Shown piece by piece: positions 8,375 through 16,077 of a stretch of DNA of 32,910 nucleotides; within the stretch, counting starts at the first letter, position 1; every line of letters starts with the position of its first letter. The translations under genes were made by a program, and so were the position numbers. Origin of the DNA: Frankia sp. R82 (lineage in GTDB: Bacteria; Actinomycetota; Actinomycetes; Frankiales; Frankiaceae). Location of the stretch: positions 1-32,910 of the forward strand of contig NZ_JAMQQG010000296.1 in NCBI RefSeq assembly GCF_023716925.1, read 5' to 3'. Below the pieces are notes generated by a model. That model did not search any database and was not told the DNA's origin. It worked only from the letters and a program-made list of their open reading frames with translations.

Positions 8375-9469
8375 ATGGCGAAGGTGCGGACGACTCTTCT
8401 GCTCGTGGGTGACGAGGCGGGGACGCGCCGGGAGCTGCTGACCACGCTGGTGGACGAGGGCTACGGCGTCGACACGGCCCGTTCGGCCGACCAGGCCCTG
8501 GCCGTGCTCGCCGCCCGGTCGGTGGACCTGGTCCTGACCTGCCTCCCGCTCAGCACCGAGCCGGGGGCGCTCCCCCTGCCCGACGATCTGGCCGCCCTCG
8601 ACGACCCCTGGTTCGACCGACTCGGCTGGGCCGGGCAGCAGGACCGCCCGCCCGCCCGCGAACAGCTGTCGCCGCCCGAGCGGGCCGAGCTCGCCGCGGA
8701 ACGGCTCGACACGCTCGTCTACGGCCCGGACGGCCCCCCGCCCGTCGATCTTCCTTCCTCGGTCCTCGGCCTCGCCGTCCCTGTCGCAACCCCCGCGGTC
8801 CCCCGTGAACGTGTCACCGTCGCGCTGCCCACCGGACCGGATCCCACCGCTGCCACCGGCACCGGGCTCGCCACCAGCGCCACGGCGGGCGTCGGCGTCG
8901 CCCTGGCGGCCGACGGGACGGCCGTCCAGGCGACGGCGGAGCTGGCGATCAGCGGGCTGGAGTTCTGTCGACGGGTCCGGGCCGCGGGGGACGTTCCGCT
9001 GGTCGTGGTGGCCGAGCGGGGCGACCCGAGCGGCCTGGTCGCGGGACTGGAGGCCGGTGCCGACGACTACATCACCGCCCCGCCGCTGTCCGCGGAGGCG
9101 CTGGCCCGGCTGCGGGCACTGCTGCGCCGGACCCGCCCCGACCAGGCCACGGCCCGCGCACTGCGGGTCGGCGAGCTGCAGATCCGTCCCGCCGAGGGGG
9201 TCGTCTGCCGGCACGGCGAGGACCAGTGCCTGACCCGTACCGAGTTCCGGTTGCTGTGTGAGCTGGCCGTGGCCGGCGGACGGGCGGTCAGCCGCCGGCA
9301 GCTGATGGAGCGGATCTGGGGCTATGACTACTACGGCGGGGCGCGGATGCTCGACGTCCATGTCCGACGGCTGCGCCGCAAGGTGGAGGTGGACCCGTCG
9401 GCGCCCACCCACATCCTCACCGTGCGCGGCATCGGCTACCGCGTCTGCACCCCGTCCGGCGGCGACTGA
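8375..9469 (+). CDS. OmpR/PhoB-type winged-helix regulator with split, degenerate receiver
   Basis: A 364-residue protein. Residues 192-254 (SGLEFCRRVRAAGDVPLVVV to ARLRALLRR) are the second half of a response-regulator receiver, and residues 1-59 (TTLLLVGDEAG to SVDLVLTCLPL) are the first half. Between them lie about 130 extra residues rich in Pro, Ala, Asp and Thr. The C-terminal domain (about 265-360) is an intact PhoB-type winged helix: LTRTEFRLLCELAVAGGRAVS, then YDYYGGARMLDVHVRRLRRKVE and ILTVRGIGYRV. The receiver has lost the phospho-acceptor Asp (Cys in DLVLTC), one of the two acidic N-terminal residues (VGDE), the Ser/Thr (now Ala) and the Lys (ITAPP). It therefore probably does not respond to a histidine kinase, and none is encoded nearby. 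The ATG at 8375 was chosen because the receiver begins there. Confidence 0.85.
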   Translation: MAKVRTTLLLVGDEAGTRRELLTTLVDEGYGVDTARSADQALAVLAARSVDLVLTCLPLSTEPGALPLPDDLAALDDPWFDRLGWAGQQDRPPAREQLSPPERAELAAERLDTLVYGPDGPPPVDLPSSVLGLAVPVATPAVPRERVTVALPTGPDPTAATGTGLATSATAGVGVALAADGTAVQATAELAISGLEFCRRVRAAGDVPLVVVAERGDPSGLVAGLEAGADDYITAPPLSAEALARLRALLRRTRPDQATARALRVGELQIRPAEGVVCRHGEDQCLTRTEFRLLCELAVAGGRAVSRRQLMERIWGYDYYGGARMLDVHVRRLRRKVEVDPSAPTHILTVRGIGYRVCTPSGGD

Positions 9470-9489
9470 CACCCGTCCCGCGGTGGGGA

Positions 9490-9516
9490 GCCGGCGGCAG
9501 GGAGCCAGCCGCCGGT
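9490..9516. terminator. Hairpin between convergent regulator and AKR genes
   Basis: CCGGCGGC (9491-9498) and GCCGCCGG (9508-9515) form an 8-bp stem, extended by a G-U pair, around a 9-base loop. It sits between two converging genes, the usual place for a bidirectional actinobacterial terminator. There is no T-tract. Confidence 0.6.
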
Positions 9517-9519
9517 CGG

Positions 9520-10496
<977 letters not shown>

Positions 10497-10497
<1 letters not shown>

Positions 10498-10937
10498 CAG
10501 CGAATCTTCTCCTCGTACTGGGCGATCTTGCAGTCGATGGCCGCCAGGTTGCGCTGCTCCTCCTGCAGCCGGTCGAGCACCCGGCGGCGATGCTCGGTGA
10601 GCAGGGCCAACCGGTCCGCCTCGGTACCGGCCCCGGCCCGGGCGAGCTGGGCGTAGCGGGCCATCTCGCGGATCGGCATGCCGGTCAGACGCAGCCTGGT
10701 CAGGAAGCTCACCCAGGCGATGTCGGCCCTGGTGTAACGGCGGTGCGACGAGGCGGCCCGGGCGACCGGCTCCAGCATCAGCCCCACCCGCTCGTAGTAC
10801 CGCAGGGTGTGGACGCTGACGCCGGTGGCCTGCGCGGCCTGGGCAATCGTCTGGGCCGACGGGTCGCCGACGCCGGGCGGCCCGTCCTGAGCGGACGGCT
10901 GCCAGGACACGGATGCGGACGCTTCGAGCGTGGCCAT
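10497..10937 (-). CDS. MerR-family transcriptional regulator (AdhR/NmlR-like)
   Basis: A 146-residue regulator. The N-terminal winged HTH reads [26 protein letters not shown], with the invariant LRYYER, and the wing reads [23 protein letters not shown]-terminal dimerisation helix follows (about residues 100-143, [29 protein letters not shown]). The subgroup that controls aldehyde-detoxifying dehydrogenases and reductases has this size. One cysteine (DCK) lies in the dimerisation helix. It is the first gene of a two-gene operon with the aldo/keto reductase. Transcription from the operator at 10945-10975 would begin almost at the ATG, giving a leaderless mRNA and autoregulation. Confidence 0.93.
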
Positions 10938-10944
10938 GTCCAGA

Positions 10945-10975
10945 ACGCTAGGGCTTCGAGTGCACTCGAAGTCAA
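10945..10975 (-). promoter_or_regulatory. MerR-type promoter with 19-bp spacer and palindromic operator
   Basis: On the minus strand TTGACT (10975-10970) and TAGCGT (10950-10945) are separated by exactly 19 bases, the over-long spacer characteristic of MerR-activated promoters. The spacer region is occupied by the perfect 18-bp palindrome CTTCGAGTGCACTCGAAG (10954-10971). The start codon at 10937 lies seven bases after the -10 box. Confidence 0.9.
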
Positions 10976-10993
10976 ACGTCCGAGGTCAGTACG

Positions 10994-11212
10994 TCAGCCG
11001 AGATGCCAGTGTTCGGGTTCGAGACGCAGCCAGCGGTCGACCTCGGCACGCCACCAGATCCGGGTGCCACTCCAGGTGGCGGTGCGGTTCACCACCGCGG
11101 CCGGTTTCGGCGCCGCCGGGTCCACCCGCATCCGGTGGTCCACCGCCTGACGGGTCAGACCGAGCGCACGGGCGATGTCGCCGGAGCCGACAAGCAGCGG
11201 AAGCTGATCCAC
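10994..11212 (-). CDS. Small excisionase/AlpA-like helix-turn-helix protein
   Basis: A 72-residue protein beginning VDQLPLLVGSGDIARALGL. GSGDIARALGLTRQAVDHRM is a helix-turn-helix of the MerR/excisionase (AlpA-like) type, and the end TRIWWRAEVDRWLRLEPE resembles the wing and final helix of such proteins. It therefore binds DNA, most likely as a small regulator. The GTG at 11212 was chosen because the domain begins there; the open frame extends to 11293 but that part looks non-coding. TAACGT eight bases upstream would fit leaderless expression. No integrase or phage gene is nearby, so an excisionase role is not supported. Confidence 0.7.
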   Translation of the reverse strand: MDQLPLLVGSGDIARALGLTRQAVDHRMRVDPAAPKPAAVVNRTATWSGTRIWWRAEVDRWLRLEPEHWHLG

Positions 11213-11451
11213 ACCTGACGACGTTAGCCAATCACCCCTGCCACGCGCCCGTGGATCGAGCCCACCGCACCCCGACCCGCACACCCACGGCACCGCTACG
11301 ACACCGTTACGGCGCTGCTGCGGCGCTGTGGTAGCTGCGTTTCACCCGCCATGTGCGGGAGTATCGGCATTGCACCGTCGGGGAGCGTCGGCATGTGCTT
11401 GGCTGATCACACACCCCGCTCCGGGCGCCAGCGGCGCCTGACCGACCGGCC

Positions 11452-11505
11452 ATGACCGAAGCAGGGAGACCAGACTCAGTGGGTAGGGACAATCGTGGGC
11501 ATTGA
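11452..11505 (+). CDS. Possible 17-codon upstream ORF overlapping the terD start
   Basis: An ATG at 11452 opens a frame MTEAGRPDSVGRDNRGH whose TGA (11503-11505) overlaps the terD start codon region. Such an overlap can couple translation, but there is no good ribosome-binding site and chance is a real alternative. Confidence 0.15.
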   Translation: MTEAGRPDSVGRDNRGH

Positions 11506-12070
11506 TCTCGCCAAGGGCGCCCGCACCGCCCTCGTCGAAACCACCGGCGTCCTGACGCATATCAGGGTCGGTCTGGGCTGGGACCCGAACAGCCCGGGAG
11601 CGCAGGAGTTCGACCTGGACGCGAGCGCGATCGCGCTGCAGGGCAACGGCCGGGCGCCGAGCCGCGACTATTTCGTCTACTACAACAATCTGAGTACTCC
11701 GCGCGGTGAGATCGTCCATCGCGGGGACAGCCTCACCGGTGAGGGCAGCGGAGACGACGAACAGATCGAGGTGCGCCTCGACCTGTTGTCCCGCGCGATC
11801 ACCCGGATCGTGTTCCCGGTGACCATCCACAACGCCGAGTACCGGCGGCAGAGCTTCGGCGACGTGCACAACGCGTACATCCGCGTGGTCAACACCGACA
11901 CCGACACCGAGCTCGTCCGCTACGACCTGTCCGCCTCCGCCGCCCACGACACCTCGATGCTGTTCGGCGACCTGTTGCGCGAGGGCGACGGCTGGCATTT
12001 CCGCGCGCTCGGCGAGGGCGGGGTGCAGGAGCTCGCCGAGATCGCCCGTTCCTACGGCCTCGACGTCTGA
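11495..12070 (+). CDS. TerD-family protein
   Basis: A 191-residue single-domain TerD protein. It begins with MGIDLAKGARTAL and has the calcium-site-forming EFDLDASAIAL (about residues 36-46), followed by YFVYYNNLSTP, HRGDSLTGEGSGDDEQIEV (second acidic Ca2+ site) and FGDVHNAYIRVVN. TerD proteins bind Ca2+ and are linked to tellurite resistance, stress responses and, in streptomycetes, differentiation, but their biochemical role is unsettled. It is alone: no TerB, TerC or other ter gene is present. The GTG at 11495 has a purine-rich GTAGGGA eight bases upstream. Confidence 0.93.
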   Translation: MGIDLAKGARTALVETTGVLTHIRVGLGWDPNSPGAQEFDLDASAIALQGNGRAPSRDYFVYYNNLSTPRGEIVHRGDSLTGEGSGDDEQIEVRLDLLSRAITRIVFPVTIHNAEYRRQSFGDVHNAYIRVVNTDTDTELVRYDLSASAAHDTSMLFGDLLREGDGWHFRALGEGGVQELAEIARSYGLDV

Positions 12071-12075
12071 TTCTC

Positions 12076-12104
12076 CTGCCCCCGGCGCCTCGGGCCGGGG
12101 GCAG
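12076..12104. terminator. Strong bidirectional hairpin terminator
   Basis: A perfect 11-bp stem, CTGCCCCCGGC (12076-12086) with GCCGGGGGCAG (12094-12104) around a 7-base loop, fills the gap between the converging terD and DsbA-like genes. As often in actinomycetes there is no T-tract. Confidence 0.85.
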
Positions 12105-12107
12105 CGC

Positions 12108-12719
12108 TCAGCGCGGGATCGACGTGTGCTTGAACTCGTTGAGCTCCGGCCATCCGGTCAGCAGGTCCACGACCCGCTCTACGGCTCGGATGGACGTGGC
12201 CGCCTCGGCTCCGGGCCGGGCCCGGTCCATCAGCCGGACGAACACGGCCTGCTCGCCCGCGATGAACGTCGGCACTCCCCATACGGTGTGTGATGCCACG
12301 TGCCCCTCGTGTTCGCTGCGCACCCGGGTGAGGACGTCGCCCTCGTCGATGCGTGCGAGCACGTCCGCCGCGGGGACGCCGACGGCGGTGAGCGTCGCGG
12401 CGATGACCTCCCGGTCCTCCAGGTGGAGGCCCTCGTCGTGCCGGGCGGCGAACAGCGCGCGGTGCGCCGCGGGGAACAGGTCGGGGTACTCGTCGCGGAC
12501 GACGACGCCGGCCTGCAGGGCGAGGATCCCGGAATCCTGCTCGGGTTTCGCCCAGACGCTGGGCTGTCCCTCCTCCACATGCGCCTGCCCGAGCGAGAAC
12601 GGGACGAACGTGACGTCCCAGTCGGCGCCGGCGGCCAGGCCGGTCAGTACATGCTCGTGCGCGTTGCGCGCGAAGGGGCAGCGGTAGTCCCAGGTGACGG
12701 CGAACGTGACAGCGGTCAT
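12108..12719 (-). CDS. DsbA-family thioredoxin-fold protein
   Basis: A 203-residue cytoplasmic protein with a DsbA/FrnE-type fold. The N-terminal strand and active-site region read TWDYRCPFARNAHEHV, where the usual CxxC is CPFA, leaving a single cysteine. The cis-proline loop is present as VWGVPTFIAG (about residues 145-154). Related proteins include mycothiol-dependent nitroreductase-type and 2-hydroxychromene-isomerase-like enzymes; the single Cys suggests thiol-transfer chemistry using mycothiol rather than disulfide formation, but this is inference. The ATG at 12719 starts exactly at the first strand; the longer frame to 12779 adds only low-complexity residues. No signal peptide. Confidence 0.85.
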   Translation of the reverse strand: MTAVTFAVTWDYRCPFARNAHEHVLTGLAAGADWDVTFVPFSLGQAHVEEGQPSVWAKPEQDSGILALQAGVVVRDEYPDLFPAAHRALFAARHDEGLHLEDREVIAATLTAVGVPAADVLARIDEGDVLTRVRSEHEGHVASHTVWGVPTFIAGEQAVFVRLMDRARPGAEAATSIRAVERVVDLLTGWPELNEFKHTSIPR

Positions 12720-12804
12720 GCCGCGAGCAACGCCCGTCCGTCCCGCGGTGTTCCACCTCGCAACAAGGCGGCAACACAACGCCGCAGCACCGGCGGACGC
12801 CCGC

Positions 12805-13161
12805 TCACCGCCGACCGCGCTGGCCCCGGGTCAACCGGGGCGGGGCGGGCTGGCGCGGCAACCCGCCGGACAGGCCGGGCGTGTGCCCGTCCCCGCGGCG
12901 GGACTGGATCAGACCATGCACGTACACGACGGCACCGATGATCACCAGCAGGTCGTCGATCAGGCCGATCGGGCCGAGCGGGATCTCGGGGACGGCGTCC
13001 ACCGGCGACACCACGTAGGCGAGGCTGCCCAGCGTTGCCACGATCCCGCGTACCGGCAGGTCATAGCGCCGGATGACCACCAGCGCGGCGATCGCCAGCA
13101 CCAGGCCGACCGCCACGAGCACACCGAGGCCGATCAGCAGCGCAGTCCCGAAGTCACCCAT
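12805..13161 (-). CDS. YkvA/DUF1232 family membrane protein
   Basis: A 118-residue protein. An N-terminal transmembrane helix (TALLIGLGVLVAVGLVLAIAA, about residues 6-26) is followed by the DUF1232 signature VVSPVDAVPEIPLGPIGLIDDLLVIIGA (about residues 50-77), which includes the family's SPVDxxPE and GLIDD motifs, and then a basic, disordered tail (PRQPAPPRLTRGQRGRR). The function of DUF1232 proteins is unknown. The ATG at 13161 has GGGAGA nine bases upstream; the frame extends to 13278 without domain support. Confidence 0.88.
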   Translation of the reverse strand: MGDFGTALLIGLGVLVAVGLVLAIAALVVIRRYDLPVRGIVATLGSLAYVVSPVDAVPEIPLGPIGLIDDLLVIIGAVVYVHGLIQSRRGDGHTPGLSGGLPRQPAPPRLTRGQRGRR

Positions 13162-13480
13162 CGCCCACGTCTCCCTGTCCGGACCTGCGCACGCCCTGCC
13201 GCACGGCCATGATCTCCTGACCGCCATGATCTCCTGCGGCATGCCCCGTGACGGGCCGATCCGAACCTCCACCGGCACTGCGGTGACGGCCGCAACGGGC
13301 GCATCGGTAACCGGCCGCGGACACCTCGACGACCGACGACGAGCACCTCGACGACCGGCATCGGGTGCGTTGACAACCGGGTCGCACCCGATATCCGGAC
13401 GAAGCGGCCACGGACGGTGTCGCCCGTCGGATCCCGGGACGAGCGGACAGGGGTGCGACGGCGCCGGTAGGCTTCACGTT
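13162..13480. other. 319-bp intergenic stretch with direct repeats and a candidate promoter
   Basis: No gene is supported here. It holds two direct repeats (gccatgatctcctg at 13206 and 13223; cacctcgacgaccg at 13322 and 13344). CGGGTGCG (13362-13369) and CGCACCCG (13383-13390) form an inverted repeat. Within the latter lies TTGACA (13370-13375) and, 16 bases on, TATCCG (13392-13397), a possible promoter for the metallophosphoesterase gene. A second -10-like TAGGCT (13468-13473) sits seven bases before the GTG start. Confidence 0.4.
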
Positions 13481-14491
13481 GTGTCCCCCGCGGAGTCGTC
13501 GGCGCACAATGGCCTGAACAGTGGCCTGAACAGTGGTCTGCGCAGTGGTCCGAACAGCGGTCCGCGCGACGATCAGCATAGTGGTCGACTGATGGCTGTC
13601 AGTGATGTTCACATCGGCTACCCGGAAAACCGGGGCCTGGTCGAAAGCATCGAGGCGCACTCTCCCGACGACTGGCTCATCCTGGCCGGCGACGTGGGCG
13701 AGATCGCCGCCGACATCATCGCCATCATGCGGCTGATGGCGAGCCGTTTCGCCACGGTCCTCTGGGTACCCGGCAACCACGAACTGTGGACGGCCAAGCA
13801 GGATCCGCTGCGCCTGCGCGGCGATGCGCGATATCGCTATCTCGTCGCCGCCGCCCGTGACGTTGGCGTGCTCACCCCGGAGGATCCGTATCCGGTGTGG
13901 TCGGGCGAGGGCGGGCCGGTGGTCGTCGCCCCGCTGTTCGTCCCATACGACTACAGCTTCCACCCGGCCGGCACCTACTCTCGGGACGAGGCGCTCGCTC
14001 TGGCCCGCAGCACCGGTGTGGTGTGTACGGACGAATGGCTGCTGCACGCCGACCCCTATCCACGCATCGACGACTGGTCGCGCGCCCGCGTCGCCTACAC
14101 CGAGCAGCGGCTGGCGGCGCTCGATCCGGCCGTTCCCCCGGTGCTGGTCAACCACTGGCCGCTGGTGCGTCAGCCCTGCGACATTCTGCGGTACCCGGAG
14201 TTCGCCCTGTGGTGCGGCACCACCGCCACCGCCGACTGGCACCTGCGTTTCGGTGCGACCGCCGCTGTCTACGGCCACCTGCACATTCCCCGCACGACCT
14301 GGTACGACGACATCCGCTTCGAGGAGGTCTCGATGGGGTATCCGCGGGAACGGGCCGCCTGGGAGGCGTACGGCCGGCCGTACGCCGGGCCGCGCCAGAT
14401 CCTGCCGTACGTGCCGCGGCCCGAACGCAGGCAGGTGGGCACCGCGGCCGGCGGCTCCCCGGCGTCGACGTCGGCGCCGAGGCGGGGCTGA
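13481..14491 (+). CDS. pptH: Metallophosphoesterase, PptH-like (phosphopantetheinyl hydrolase)
   Basis: A 336-residue calcineurin-type phosphoesterase. The metal and catalytic motifs are in order: VSDVHIG (DxH), ILAGDVGE (GDxxx), VPGNHELW (GNHE), VLVNHWPL (His) and YGHLHIPR (GHxH). The gene lies six bases upstream of a phosphopantetheinyl transferase gene. In mycobacteria Rv2795c (PptH), of this family, removes phosphopantetheine from carrier proteins and is encoded next to PptT; order and orientation match here, so a PptH role is likely by inference. The GTG at 13481 was chosen because homology needs the GRLMAVSD strand, which precedes the internal ATG at 13592. The first about 35 residues are a degenerate NSGL/NSGP repeat not expected in the family. 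Confidence 0.85.
   Translation: MSPAESSAHNGLNSGLNSGLRSGPNSGPRDDQHSGRLMAVSDVHIGYPENRGLVESIEAHSPDDWLILAGDVGEIAADIIAIMRLMASRFATVLWVPGNHELWTAKQDPLRLRGDARYRYLVAAARDVGVLTPEDPYPVWSGEGGPVVVAPLFVPYDYSFHPAGTYSRDEALALARSTGVVCTDEWLLHADPYPRIDDWSRARVAYTEQRLAALDPAVPPVLVNHWPLVRQPCDILRYPEFALWCGTTATADWHLRFGATAAVYGHLHIPRTTWYDDIRFEEVSMGYPRERAAWEAYGRPYAGPRQILPYVPRPERRQVGTAAGGSPASTSAPRRG
13511..13570 (+). repeat. 12-bp tandem repeat (five units) at the pptH-like 5' end
   Basis: Five 12-base units: two identical ggcctgaacagt, then ggtctgcgcagt, ggtccgaacagc and ggtccgcgcgac. They encode GLNS, GLNS, GLRS, GPNS and GPRD, a disordered N-terminal extension of the phosphoesterase. Frame is conserved. Confidence 0.9.
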
Positions 14492-14497
14492 CACCAG

Positions 14498-15325
14498 GTG
14501 CTCTCGAGCCTGCTACCCGCGGCGGCCATCGCGGTCGAGGCGTTCGAGGATGATCCGGCCGCCGTGCTGTTCCCCGAGGAGTCGGCGTTGCTCGCCCGGG
14601 CCGTCGAAAAGCGGCGGCGCGAGTTCACCACCGCCCGCATCTGCGCGCACACGGCGCTACGCCGGCTCGGTCTGCCGCCGGCGCCGATCCTGCCCGGCCC
14701 GCGTGGTGCCCCCGGCTGGCCGGACGGGGTGGTCGGCAGCATCACCCACTGTGCCGGCTACCGGGCGGCCGCCGTCGCCTGGTCCTGCGACCTGCATACC
14801 GTCGGGATCGACGCCGAGCCGAACGAACCGAACCCGCCCGGTGTCACCCGAGAGATCACCGTCGAGGACGAGGCGGACCGGCTCACCTCGCTGATCGCGT
14901 CCCGGCCCGGCGTCCGATGGGACCGTCTGCTGTTCAGCGCCAAGGAGTCCGTGTACAAGGCCTGGTTCCCCCTGGCCGGGCGCTGGCTGGGCTTCGAGGA
15001 CGCCGCCCTGACCCTCGACCCCGGCACCGCACCCCTCGCCGGCGCCCCCGTCATTCTCGACGGCCCGGTCGGCCCGGTGGCCACTCCCAGCTTCGGCGCC
15101 ACGGCCGGACCCGGGAAAAGCACCGGGTTCGGCGGTGCGGCGGCACGGGTGCCGGTGCGGGCCGAGGGGACGTTCACCGCGCGGCTGCTGGTTGACGGCC
15201 CTGTGCTCGGGCCCGGCGCCCTCACCGGTTTCGACGGACGTTGGCTCGTCGAAGGAGGCCTGCTGATCACCGCGATCACCGTCCCGCACATCGACGGCAC
15301 ACCGACACCGTCGGTCACCGCGTGA
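14498..15325 (+). CDS. pptT: 4'-phosphopantetheinyl transferase, PptT/EntD type
   Basis: A 275-residue Sfp/EntD-class transferase, which moves 4'-phosphopantetheine from coenzyme A onto acyl- or peptidyl-carrier proteins. The family motifs are complete: VVGSITHCAGYRAAAVA (P1), VGIDAEPN (P2, Mg2+-binding Asp) and LLFSAKESVYKAWFPLAG (P3, WxxKE-like with the catalytic Glu and Lys), then WLGFEDAALTL. The C-terminal part (about residues 195-225) carries an unusual Pro/Gly/Ala insertion before ARVPVRAEGTFTARLLV. Starting at GTG 14498, the gene lies six bases after the PptH-like gene, so the two are an operon. The product would serve fatty-acid, polyketide and siderophore carrier proteins. Confidence 0.92.
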   Translation: MLSSLLPAAAIAVEAFEDDPAAVLFPEESALLARAVEKRRREFTTARICAHTALRRLGLPPAPILPGPRGAPGWPDGVVGSITHCAGYRAAAVAWSCDLHTVGIDAEPNEPNPPGVTREITVEDEADRLTSLIASRPGVRWDRLLFSAKESVYKAWFPLAGRWLGFEDAALTLDPGTAPLAGAPVILDGPVGPVATPSFGATAGPGKSTGFGGAAARVPVRAEGTFTARLLVDGPVLGPGALTGFDGRWLVEGGLLITAITVPHIDGTPTPSVTA

Positions 15326-15529
15326 TGCGCCGCAGAGGACGCCGGCCCCGCCCGGCCGGCCGCTTCCGCCCCGCCGGCCGCACCGGCCCCGGCTCCCATC
15401 CCGCCGGCCGCCGCCCCCGCACCCGCGGCGTCGAGGGCCGCAAGCCCCGGTAGCCACACCAGCCCACGTCCGAACGGCATGATCCGCACTTCCTCGATGA
15501 TGACCGGCAGACCCGTATGACGCTCCCTT

Positions 15530-16015
15530 TCAGTCGGGGCGGTCCGCGAGGCGGTCGAGCAGCTCGGCGGCGATCCGTACCAGCTCGACCTCGGCGTCGG
15601 TGAGATCTTCCAACGCTTCGACGAGCCAGGCGTCCCGCTGCGCCATGTCGCGTACGAGCGCGTCCCGGCCTGCCTCCGTGATGGCCAGCACGACGGCCCG
15701 CCGGTCCTGCTCGGCCGGTCTCCGGGTGATCAGTCCGTCGCGCTGGAGCTCGGCGAAGGTACGTGACAGCGCCTGTGGCTGGTGACGTTCGGCCGCGGCT
15801 ATCGCCCCCGCCGAGCTCGGCCCCAGCCGGTGCAGGTGGCTGAGCACGCTGAGCTTCGTCCCGTTCAGGGCGCCGGCGGGCCGCTGCGCCCGCAGTCGGC
15901 GACCCAGATGGGTGACGGCCCGGCGCACCGTCACTGCCGCCCTCGCCCGGTTCGCCGTCGCCCCCGCTGCCCCGAGACCGGGCTCCTCATATGCCACGCA
16001 ACCACTTACTATCAT
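15530..16015 (-). CDS. MarR-family transcriptional regulator
   Basis: A 161-residue winged-helix regulator. The domain runs from RAAVTVRRAVTHLGRRLRAQ (first helix) through LSVLSHLHRLGPSSAGAIAAAE and the recognition helix QALSRTFAELQRDGLITRR to the wing DRRAVVLAITEAGRDAL. It ends in a dimerisation helix. It is transcribed away from the FUSC-type membrane-protein gene, with 62 bp between the starts, the usual set-up for a repressor that controls its own gene and a divergent transporter. The ATG at 16015 was taken; a GTG at 15997 (GTGGCATATGAGG) is an equally good alternative, and neither has a convincing ribosome-binding site. Confidence 0.88.
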   Translation of the reverse strand: MIVSGCVAYEEPGLGAAGATANRARAAVTVRRAVTHLGRRLRAQRPAGALNGTKLSVLSHLHRLGPSSAGAIAAAERHQPQALSRTFAELQRDGLITRRPAEQDRRAVVLAITEAGRDALVRDMAQRDAWLVEALEDLTDAEVELVRIAAELLDRLADRPD

Positions 16016-16077
16016 GGCGAGCACCTGCCAGGAAGATCTGCATGAATCCAGCAGTCCTTCGCGAGGAAAAGTTAACA

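Noticed and set aside
11495-12070. Tellurite resistance (ter) operon or phage defence island
   Set aside because: TerD is alone; no TerB, TerC, TerZ or accessory genes nearby.
13481-15325. Biosynthetic gene cluster around the phosphopantetheinyl transferase
   Set aside because: No carrier protein, synthase or tailoring genes surround it; it is a housekeeping-type PPTase.
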